Assembly: GCF_000499845.2 (NCBI RefSeq)
Contig: NC_023758.2
Span: 42,391,524-42,455,523, forward strand
Origin: Phaseolus vulgaris
Taxonomy: Eukaryota > Streptophyta > Magnoliopsida > Fabales > Fabaceae
DNA: 64,000 bases
Direction of reading: 5' to 3'
Shown here one piece after another: positions 1 through 9,549 of the stretch. Position 1 is the stretch's first letter. Every line of letters begins with the position of its first letter. The notes beneath the pieces were generated by a model that saw nothing but the letters and a program-made list of their open reading frames with translations, was not told the DNA's origin and did no database searches. The translations under genes were made by a program, and so were the position numbers.

Positions 1-526
1 ATAAAGATTTATGTGCACAAGTATTAATTTATATGAAAAAATGTGACTTAATATGATTTTGCCTACAATCTTTTTCTGGAAGAAACACAGATTTACTGAT
101 AGTATTTTGTAATAATTGTACTTGGTATAATCTACTTAATTCTATTTTTTAATTGCAATAATTTTTTGGAAAGTTTTTTTTGCATCTTAAATTAGAGCAT
201 GAAGATAACATGAGATTGGTGAAGAGAACTTTATTTTCACCATAAATACGTAATGGATACATAATATTAGATAATTGTTTATATAATAATTTATTTGTTC
301 AAATTATTGTATTGTTATTGTATTGTATTTATTATGACAAAAATATATTGATGAATTTTTAATTATTTATGTTATGTTATATTAAATTTATTAATATATT
401 AAAAATATGTAAACTTATAGTATTGCAATATATTTAATTTCATTTCATAAACTTAATAATTTATATATATATTTAAATAAAATTATTATTTTTAATATTA
501 ATATTTAAATATAAATATTATAAAAA
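1..526. other. AT-rich non-coding sequence
   Basis: No open frame longer than about 60 codons and no recognisable coding similarity. The sequence is strongly AT-rich with many short A/T runs, especially from 290 to 525. This stretch may be the body of the Helitron-like element whose possible 3' end lies at 527-557, but I cannot find a 5' terminus in the window. Confidence 0.5.
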
Positions 527-557
527 TCCCTGTGCGTTGCACGGGTCAACCGGCTAG
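527..557 (+). mobile_element. Possible Helitron 3' terminus (hairpin plus CTAG)
   Basis: A GC-rich imperfect hairpin (ccctgtgc-gtt-gcacggg, one bulged t) sits at the end of a very AT-rich stretch and is followed eight bases later by CTAG and then T. Helitrons of plants end in a short hairpin followed by CTRR and insert between A and T, which is what is seen here. The 5' TC end and any Rep/helicase coding are not seen, so this would be a non-autonomous copy at most. The sequence immediately to the right is the CAT-derived fragment, so the terminus coincides with the edge of that homology. It could instead be the terminus of another short element. Confidence 0.4.
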
Positions 558-559
558 TA

Positions 560-817
560 CATAACATACATATTCTCAAACTTTAGGAAACAATCAAGTT
601 ACCCAAACTTCACATCGACTACAACAAACTTTTAGTTAGTTTTGTATATGAAGATTTAAACGTGTTCTTGTCTGAAATCCTCAAAAGTGAACCTGTGCGC
701 AAGCAAAACAGAGAGTGTAAGAGATGGAACCTGCCACGGGGATTTCTACCGCGAACTCGGTGTAGCAGAAGACGGAGACCAAGGCGGAGACACCGGAAAC
801 GACGTAGGAGACCACCA
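560..817 (-). pseudogene. Duplicated fragment of CAT exon 1 and intron 1
   Basis: This stretch is a near-identical direct copy of the CAT gene region at 45278-45796. Bases 560-633 match 45278-45351 (CAT intron 1). Bases from about 635 to 817 match about 45611-45796, covering the end of intron 1, the splice donor and the last 88 bases or so of CAT exon 1. About 260 bases (45352-45610) are absent from this copy or were added to the other. The match stops abruptly after gacgtaggag at 801-810. Only a fragment of exon 1 is present, so it cannot encode a transporter. The plus-strand open frames over it (662-1039, 687-887) exist because the antisense of CAT exon 1 is GC-rich and open, and I do not regard them as genes. 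Confidence 0.85.
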
Positions 818-1300
818 TTCCCTTATTCTCAAAATTTCCGTTCTCCTTCTCACTCTCAGTGTTACCCTCCTTCTCCTTCTCTGGTAGGGTTTCTTGTTTT
901 CGCTTTGATTTTATTTGGTTTCAATCGGTGTGTATCTTTGATTTTATTTACTTTGATTTCATTAAGCAAAACAATGAAATATAAATTTCTAGATTTAGTT
1001 GTGATTGCAGATTATGATTTTGTTGAAACAACTTATTGAAACCAGGATCAGGGAAGAAACAAGAGTTGGTTGTCACGGTTCTGCATAATATCGGGATTGT
1101 GAGTGCTTTTTTTCTTCAATAAAACTTTCCTTCTCTATCCCTTCATTGAAACCCCAATCGAAGCCCAAACCAGTCAATACCTTTGACGACACCTCCGCAA
1201 CCCAATACGTAAAAATATTTGTGGGAGATTTATTTCCGAAAACACCCTTCGTGGTTGAGTTTTATGAAGGATTTATGGTAGTGCAGAATCGTGAGAAAAG
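818..1300 (+). promoter_or_regulatory. Upstream region / probable 5' leader of the splicing-factor gene
   Basis: No coding similarity recognised. Pyrimidine-rich stretches (ctccttctc at about 842-880) and T-rich sequence resemble a plant promoter and leader. A short upstream reading frame starts at 1276 and stops at 1317, overlapping the main start at 1301 in another frame, so it could dampen translation. No transcript start can be fixed. Confidence 0.35.
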
Positions 1301-4300
1301 ATGGATGTGTTTCTGAAGGTGGCAATTCAATTACCCATATTTTCCCCACTCGTTGACCACAACCCGACGCGCGAACGTTCTTCCACGGAGCTACGTTTCT
1401 CACGTTGGAACAACGCCAACGCAGAGAAGTTCAACCAGCGCCGCCGAACGATCCATGAAATTGAAGACGAAATCTGCCGTACTCGCCGCTACACCGTCGC
1501 CGATAACATCATTAACACTGCCACCGCCGCCGCCATTTCCTCCACTTCCGAAACTTTCAAATCTCTCGGAACCCCCTCCGCTCCGTCTCAACCTTCAATC
1601 CCGGGGAAAAAGTCGAAATACTCTAAACCACCGCCGAAACCGAAACCCTTGCTGGATTGGCATCCCGTGGTTTCTCGAGTAGAAAGACTTGAGTTTCTAC
1701 CGGGGCCGGAGAACGTGAAAATTGGTGAGGACGGAGTGTCTTACGTCGTCGATGGCGCACCGTTCGACTTCAGGTTCAGTTATACGGAGACTCCGAAAGC
1801 GAATCCGGTGAAATTGCGCGAGCCGCCGTACGCGCCGTTCGGTCCGCCCACCTTGCCGCGGCCGTGGACCGGGCGGAACCCAGTGCCGCCGAGCAAGACG
1901 ACGGTGACGGACTTCCACTTGCTCTCTCCACCGCTGTCGGATGAGGAGGGAGCTGAACTGGTCCGTTTGGCCGTTCCAATTTGGGAGTCGAGAGAGCAGG
2001 TGTTGGGAGAACCCTTGACTGAGAATGAGATCAATCGCTTGGTTAAGAGGGCAGGGAAATCTTCGCGCCAACTACATATTGGTATTTTTTATTTATTTAT
2101 TACTGCTGGTTTTTTGTTTTTAATTTTGTAATATATTTTAATTTTATAGCTGTGTAAAAATTATCAACCAGTTAGAAATCAAGTTGCCGATTTACCATTA
2201 TCAGATTGAATAGCAGTTTAAGCATAAAAATATCTTTATGCACAATTAGATATAATTTTTTCAAAAGTTTCACATTATTTTAGAGTTTTTCCTTTGATAA
2301 CTAATATGGTAATTTGATTGTTGTTGGTGTATGTATGCGAATCCTTTTGGAGGGCTTGTGTTTATCATCTGCACTTTGCACTTTATATTACCTTGTTTTA
2401 AAAAATTGTAGGAGTCTTATGAGCAACAATACTTAGATGCAATTCTGCAAGTGTTTGTAACTCTATTCAAATAAATTTCTTCATAATTACACTTGAAAGA
2501 AATAGATGGAACGGATTTATGATGTGATTTACAAATGTGATTACAGTCTCAATTTAGAGAGACCGTTTACAACCTAATAAGTCTCCTGATTATGCAACAA
2601 TTACTTATTAGAGAAAAAAAAAATTGTGCATCTTTCATGAGTTACAGTTCATGACAGAAGTTTTATAAAACTGTAACTTCTTAAGTTGATTTTAGTTTAT
2701 GATCGAAACTATAGCTTTATAGATTCCCAAGCAATCATTAGATTCAAAGAAATGTCCACAATAGAAAATGTGAGTCTAGGGAGCTAAAATAGATCCTCTC
2801 CTAGTTAAGCTTCGGCTATTATACAATCTGACTCTAGATCCACACAGCAGCTATTGGGTTCTTCATCTGTCCCGAAATCCCATTTTAATTTTAATAAAAT
2901 ACAAAAAGAGTGAACACAAGTCGAACCTGTTATATTCTTGCCACCATAGGTCCTTACTTGAAATTCATGGTTAAATTAGCTTTTTTTCTCTCACATTTTT
3001 TTTTTAGCTTTTTTCTTTTTTCTAAAGAATGTCTATTAATTCATTCAATCCTACTTGTACTCTATTTTCTCCAAAAAGAATAGGTGTGCGGGACTTAAGG
3101 CAAGACAATTCCTCAATTCAAATACACAAGCAGAAATGAGGCATTAAGTCTAAGTGCTTACAGGAAAGCTTATTCAAGAAGAGTCTTTGTATTTTTCTTT
3201 CGCAGAGTTTCGCCTTGGTCATTTATTACAATAAAACATGATATTTAAAGTTGGTTTGATGCTGTGGTAAAATCTTAATTTTGATTATAGAACAATACCA
3301 AAAACACTTTAAAAGAAATTGAACCTAAGCTTTTTTCTTTTAAGAAAGGTTACTTGTAAAAGATTATTTGAACACTGAACGAGGAGTGGAAAATAGTGTA
3401 TGCTGGATGAGACTGAGTGGGTCACTTTTATGCATTTAACTGGTTATTGGAAATGGAAATTTACTTTTGTTTATGCACTCAAATTTCTGATTTAGGCAGG
3501 GATGGTTTGACACATAACATGTTGGAAAACATACATACATATTGGATGCGGTGCAGCGTGTGCAAGATAAAATGCAGAGGAGTGTGTACCGTTGACATGG
3601 ATAATGTGTGCCAGCAGTTAGAGGTTTGTTTCTTCTGCTTGTATTCACTTATAATTTGCTTAGTGCTCTGACCATTTATATGTGTATAAATGTGTCTTAT
3701 GCTTTGAGAATCCACTGGAAATAAGGGACTCATTTTGTGTGCTGTGTCACGTTGTCTGGTTTTGCCAGGAAAGGACTGGGGGGAAAATCATTCACCGACA
3801 TTTTGGCACAGTGTACCTTTTCAGGGGGAGAAACTATAACTATGAAACGCGTCCACGATTTCCTCTTATGCGGTGGAGACCAGTGTCTCCAGTATATCCT
3901 AAGCTGATTAAACGAGTACCAGAAGGTTTAACACTTGCCGAAGCAACTGAAATGCGTCAAAAGGGAGGGGTCTTGATGCCCATCTGCAAGCTAGGTAGAT
4001 TGTTTTGGACATTCATTACAGTTTAACAATTCTTGTTCTTTCAAACTGACATGTCCCATAATTTTATCGTTGCAGCAAAAAATGGTGTATATTCAGACCT
4101 TGTGACTAATGTCAGAGAGGCATTTGAACAGTGTGATCTTGTGCGAATAAATTGCCAAGAACTAAATACAAGTGACTACAAAAAGATTGGAGCAAAACTA
4201 AAGGTATAACAATGTTCGCTTACACTTTTTGAAAATACTGTGCATTAACTTATGTAATGCAAATCTTTCAATGATGCTATAACTAACATCTTTTTCTTCC

Positions 4301-5027
4301 ATATATGTTCATTGACTCTAGGACCTTGTTCCATGCTTATTGCTTTCATTTGAAGATGATCACATACTTATGTGCAGAGGACCAAATTGGAGGACCTCTT
4401 TACCAAATCCCAGAGATGATGACAAGGAAGCCACTAAAATTAATGTTGACAGTGGAAATTCCAATAAACTGCCTCCAGATTCCCGAAAATTGTCAGCAGC
4501 GTGTCTACAGAAGAATACAGCTGAGCATCTATGCAATGAACCTCTTGACATAAGCATTTTATCTAATTCAGATGATTTGAGTTTGCACGAAGCTGATCCT
4601 TGTTTCACAGAAAATAGCAATCTACCCATGTCTGTTGTTTCTGATGCTGCTTCACTCCCTATGAAAACATGTGAAGTTGAAATCACAGAAGATGTCATGG
4701 CCATTTTTTGCACACCAGAAATGGTACCGGGAACTTATAAAAACTGTCAGTACTGTAGCAGATCCTCATTCGGACAAGTTGCTTGATGGTTCAGAAGCAG
4801 TAGATGTCAGTGAGCCATCAAGGTGTGCACCTTGTACAGAAGGAGTTTTACTGTTGTTGGACCAAGCTGTTGAGAAAGGCCATGCTCTTGTTTTAGATGA
4901 TAAATTTTTGGATGATGACTACATTTATCAAACCACTATGGCTTTTGCTAAATCAACTCCATCCGAGCCTCTTTATAAACTAAACTACCAGACAGGTTAT
5001 GATTGTGACAGGCAAGATTTGACGTAG
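1301..5027 (+). CDS. mCSF1: CRS2-associated factor, mitochondrial type (CRM-domain group II intron splicing factor)
   Basis: Five exons: 1301-2081, 3496-3623, 3769-3994, 4076-4203, 4322-5027. All junctions are GT-AG and phases agree through exon 4 (421 codons). The product belongs to the CAF branch of CRM RNA-binding proteins, which help splice organellar group II introns. Visible family signatures are a Pro-rich N-terminus, [50 protein letters not shown], the CRM core with TGGKIIHR and LFRGRNYNY, a second CRM repeat ([32 protein letters not shown]), and a C-terminal acidic tail. The N-terminus resembles Arabidopsis At4g31010 (mCSF1) more than the plastid CAF1/CAF2, so mitochondria are the likely site. 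The first 25 residues are not a classical strongly basic presequence. Exon 5 is 706 bases (one base over a whole number of codons). The frame open from 4322 stops at 4786, but the conserved tail ([15 protein letters not shown], residues near 4860-4905) lies in the +1 frame to 5027. That implies a one-base frameshift between 4554 and 4786. Family assignment is secure; intactness is not. Confidence 0.9.
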
Positions 5028-6024
5028 GAGTCAGAATCCTTGTAAGTTTTAACTCAAAATTTCTATTTGTATTAGTCTTTTTCTGTGACACTAGAGTAGG
5101 TTATCTATTTCCATTTGTTTGGCAGAAATTTTCTTGCAATTATTTTTATGCGTTGTGTACAGTTTATAAAGTGTTAAGAGTGTTATGCACTGGTTTCATC
5201 CGTAGTTCTATTCTAGAGTCACTCAGGTGAGCAAGCACTTTTTGCAATATAACTCTTTTGCCCATATTACTATATTCTATAAGAATTTCTTCATGGCTGT
5301 AATGTATGTTCGATTTTACTCTATTAATTTCAATGCCATAAAATTTTAGAGAAGATGGCATGTATTTATGTAACTGATACCAACTCAAGGTACAATTGGT
5401 TCCAGAAGGAAGGTTGAAGGGAGCCTTAGACTCTTTTTTCGTAGCGGATGAGATCGAGACTATCTAGTAGACTGTCTGGGTTGTTTTGTTGTTTGGCTTG
5501 CTTTCTTCCTTGAGGTTTCTTTTGTTTTTATTTTCGATTTTTAGATTAGTTTGTATTTTCTCCAAAATATTAGTTTTTACAAAAACGCCATAAAAATTGC
5601 ATTTTATAGCTTATATTTTGCTTGAACAGTCTAACGAGTGCTTTGATCATTTCTAGGGATATTCTTTGAATTGGACTTTGACCTTAGAAGCTTTAGTATG
5701 TTGATGCCATGAAGATTGGAAATCTAAGTTAAAAAGCAAAAAACTGAAGAAAACCGGCATTAGACTGTCAAGAAGTCTTGGTCAAAAGGCACTAGACAGT
5801 CAATGTTACGCAAAAAAGAAGTTGAAACACTTAATTTTGTTAGTTTAGATCAGTTTTGTGGGCCTGATTCAAGGCCACCCAATTGTGAAGTCTTGAAACT
5901 CTATAAATAGAAGTGTAGTTTAGAACTAACACAATCATCAAAGATAGATAGTTAGTAGTTAGTCATAGTCAGGTGCGATAGTAATTAGGGTCACGCTTCA
6001 GTTTTACAACTTTTAGTTTTCTGT
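5028..6024. other. Intergenic region with an orphan TATA-like box
   Basis: No gene recognised. It holds the 3' end of the mCSF1-like transcript and then T-rich sequence. A good TATA-like box (ctataaatag) lies at 5901-5910, about 115 bases before the receptor-kinase relic at 6025. It may be the promoter of a lost gene copy, but nothing downstream of it is an intact reading frame. Confidence 0.4.
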
Positions 6025-6337
6025 CAGACAACCCTGATGAACGCATTGGCATTAGAGATGCTGTTCGCCAACTCAAAGCTTCTACAGACTCTTTGAATCA
6101 CTCTGATCACACTTCTACTGCACACATCGTTCCACTAAAGCAATGCTGAAATGTTATCATCAGGGAAATGCATAACATAATAATACTTTTGTTGACCATG
6201 AAATGATAAAGTTTTTAGTTTGTCTGAGTCAAAGAATATGATAGAAATTGAGTTGCTAATAATAGATTATAGGTGTTTATGTTTGTGGTTAATTGCACTT
6301 CTAAAACTAATATATGTCTTCTAATTATTTATGGCAT
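6025..6337 (+). pseudogene. Relic of the 3' end of an LRR receptor kinase (tandem copy)
   Basis: The 313 bases match 8782-9094, the last ~40 codons plus 3' flank of the receptor kinase pseudogene downstream, at roughly 90 per cent identity by eye. The coding part reads DERIGIRDAVRQLKAS-like (near 6036-6085) in frame. The stop codon corresponding to TAA at 8898-8900 is CAA here, so the frame would read on to a TGA a few bases later. Everything upstream of the last exon's end is gone. The relic shows that at least two receptor-kinase copies once lay in tandem here and that most of the upstream copy was deleted. Confidence 0.85.
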
Positions 6338-6519
6338 ATACTTTCTGAATGTGAGTTGTTCCAAGAAGACCAGGCATATTTGTCACCGAAAAGCTTTAAA
6401 GAAAGATTTGTTCTTAATAAACCATTAACAAATTCATATAGAAAATAAGATATCACTTTTAATTTATCCTTAAATGCCTAGCAATGCAAACTAAAATTCT
6501 TAAAATATACATTTTCATA

Positions 6520-8900
6520 ATTAAGATTCCTCAGGATGTTGGTCTCAAACTTCCAAAACTCAGTGTTCAATATCTGCTTCAATTATTTCACTGGTGGAAT
6601 TCCAGGGTCTTTGCACAACCTAACCAACATTCAGGCCATTCGCATGGCTTCCAACTTTTTGGAAGAACAGTGCCACCTGGTTTGGGAATTCTTCCATTTC
6701 TTCGCATGTATTATATCAGTTATAACAGGATAGTGAGTTCAGGTGTCACAGGTTTAGACTTCATTACTTCTTTGACAAACAGTACTCAACTCAACTTTCT
6801 GGCAATTGATGGGAATATGCTGGAAGGTGTGATTCCTGAAACCATTGGCAATCTCTCCAAGGACCTGTCAACATTATACATGGGACAGAATCGTTTCAGT
6901 GGAAGCATACCTACCTCCATTGGTCTTCTTAGTGGCTTGAAGTTGTTAAACATAAGCTACAATTCAATCTCTGGAGAAATCCCACATGAGTTAGGCCAGT
7001 TAGCGGAACTACAAGAACTATCTCTAGCTGGAAATGAGATATCAGGGGTTATTCCAGACTCCCTTGCCAACCTCCTCAATTTAAACCTGATTGATTTGTC
7101 AAGAAACAAACTAATGGGGAGAATACCTACCAGTTTTGGGAATTTGCAAAGTCTGCTTTACATGGACTTATCAAGCAACCAACTCAATGAAAGCAATCCT
7201 ATGGAAATCCTCAATCTCCCAACTTTGAGCAATGTTTTGAATTTGTCAATGAACCCTTTTGAGTGGACCAATACCTCAAATTGGGAGATTGAGTGGTGTT
7301 GCCTCCATTATTGACTTTTCTAGCAACCAATTGGATGGTGACATCCCCAGTTCATTCAGCAATTGTCTCAGCTTAGAAAATTTATTTTTGACCAGGAATC
7401 AGCTTTCAGGTTCCATTCCAAAGGCTCTTGGAGAAGTGAGAGGCTTGGAAACTTTGAACCTATCCTCCAACCAACTCTCTGGAACCATTCCTGTTGAACT
7501 TCAAAACTTACAGGTGCTTAGGCTCTTAAACTTCTCGTATAATGATTTAGAAGGAGACATTCCAAGTGGTGGAGTTTTCCAAAATCTCTCTGCTGTACAT
7601 TTAGAAGGCAATGGAAATCTCTGCTTGCAAGCCCCGTGTGTGAATCGTGGCGAAGGAAGAAGAAATATAAGACATTACATTATCGTAGCCGTTTCAGTAG
7701 CATTGGCACTGTGTCTCACAATTGGCTCAATACTATATATAAAGATTAGAAAGGTGAAGGTATCATCATCATCATCATCATCTGAACAGTTAGCCTCTTG
7801 CACTAATGATCTCTTATGATGAGCTTCATTTAGCAACTGAGGAATTCAACCAGGAAAACTTACTAGGTGTTGGGAGCTTTGGCTCAGTTTACAAAGGCAA
7901 TCTATGTTATGGAACTACTGTTGCAGTGAAAGTTCTTGACACCCTAAGAACTGGTTTTCTAAAGAGTTCCTTTGCAGAATGTGAGGCTATGAAGAACTCG
8001 AGGCATCGAAATCTGGTTAAGCTCATCACATCATGCTCCAGTGTTGACTTCAAAAACAATGACTTTCTGGCTCTGGTGTACGAGTCTATGCAATGGTAGC
8101 TTGGAAGACTGGATTAAGGGGAAGAGAAAGCATGCAAACGGAAATGGGTTGAACCTTATGGAGAGACTGAACATAGCAATAGATATGTGTGTGCATTGGA
8201 CTACCTGCACAATGATAGTGAGATCCCAGTTGTGCACTGTGATTTGATGCCTAGCAACATTCTCTTGGACACAGACATGACGGCAAAGGTTGGAGACTTT
8301 GGATTGGCTAGGTTGCTTATTCAAAGATCAACCAATCAAGTTTCCATTAGCTCCAGTCATGTTCTTAGGGGTTCTATCGGCTACATACCTCCAGGTTAAT
8401 GCATATTCATACTAGTTTCTCTTTCCCTCTTTATGAACCTTTCATTTAATATCAAATTATGAAACATGATGAATAATTGGTATGGTTGGTTTTGCAATGC
8501 AGAATATGGATGGGTAGAGAAAGCATGTGCAGCTGGAGATGTATATAGTTTTGGTATAGTGTTGCTAGAGTTATTCTCTGGCAAAAGTCCAACTGATGAA
8601 TGTTTCACTGGAGGGCTAAACATAAGAAGATGGGCGCATTCAGCATTCGAAGAGAAGACAATGGAAGCCATTGACCCTAAGTTGGTGTCCCTCATTTTGC
8701 ATGATGACCCTTCAGAGGGACAAAATAACGTACAAGTGTATTGTGTGGATGGAATTCTAGGAGTAGCCATAGCTTGTACTGCAGACAACTTAGATGAACG
8801 CATTGGCATTAGAGATGCTGTTCGCCAACTCAAAGCTTCTGAAGACTCTTTGAATCACTCTTATCACACTTCTACTGCACACATCGTTTCGCTAAAGTAA
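6520..8900 (+). pseudogene. LRR receptor-like kinase pseudogene (Xa21/EFR-like, subfamily XII, At3g47570 type)
   Basis: Recognisable in order: several LRRs (about 6520-7570, with repeated LxLSxNxLxGxIP), a Ser/Cys-poor spacer, a transmembrane helix near 7680-7745, a kinase domain (LLGVGSFGSVYKG at 7857, VAVKVLD at 7922, HCDLMPSN near 8240, DFGLARLL near 8300), a phase-1 intron 8397-8502 and a final kinase exon 8503-8900. The family normally has a signal peptide, a LRRNT cap and about 20 LRRs; here the whole N-terminal half is missing. I see six frame changes: about 6563 (two bases lost), about 6663 (one lost), 7255 (one extra T in cctttt), between 7740 and 7806, about 8087 (two lost) and about 8185. 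The kinase lacks the Arg of HRD, as is normal for this non-RD, pattern-recognition group. The catalytic-loop Lys is also replaced by Met (HCDLMPSN). No intact product can be made; a truncated transcript remains possible. Confidence 0.93.
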
Positions 8901-9549
8901 TGCTGAAATGTTATGATCTGGGAAATGCATAACGTAATAATACTTTTGTTGACCATGAAATGATCAAGTTTTTAGTTTGTCTAAGTCAAAGAATATGATA
9001 GAAATTGAGGCGCTAATAATAGATTATAAGTGTTTGTGTTTGTGGTTAATTACACTTGTAAAACTTATGTATCTCTTCTAATTATTTATGGCATTTTTTT
9101 TAGTAACCTTTATAACCTCACATCCACTTTTTTTACTTTTTAGAACTAGTTTTTGGCTTAATCGTTCATAGTACAAGGGTCAGTTCATGAGAAGTTATAT
9201 TTTAAAATACTACTAAATTTTCAATTTTATTTTTTAGTATTATCAATGCAGAGATAGACAACAGAACAAAAAATATGTATGCCACCTTCGTGTTAAATGG
9301 TAAATAAAGATGAAACAAGAGTTACTCAACAAATTATATAAGAAATCAGAATTATCACTAATCACTTGTAGATGCATCCACACTATCTGATATTATACAT
9401 ATTAAACTTTACACTTAAGTATAACGAATGAAAAAATAGCCCAATACATTTTGTAACCCAATAAAGCAAAGACTAGAGATTAAGAAAACAAAGCAAAATG
9501 AAAATGAATTGCTGACGAAGAAATTAAAGGCAGTAACCCTGTTAGGTTG
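8901..9549. other. 3' flank of the receptor kinase and intergenic region
   Basis: Bases up to about 9094 are shared with the relic at 6126-6337, so they belong to the duplicated kinase 3' flank. The remainder is AT-rich and contains the presumed 3' untranslated region of the convergent subtilase, whose stop codon is at 9550-9552. I see no other gene. Confidence 0.5.

Noticed and set aside
662..1039. 125-residue and 66-residue plus-strand frames near the left edge
   Set aside because: Their first halves are the antisense of the copied CAT exon fragment; the Arg-rich sequence is an artefact of that.
4723..4757. Possible 35-base intron (gtaccg...tgtag) to repair the mCSF1 frame
   Set aside because: Too short for a plant intron, and removing it does not shift the frame in the needed direction.
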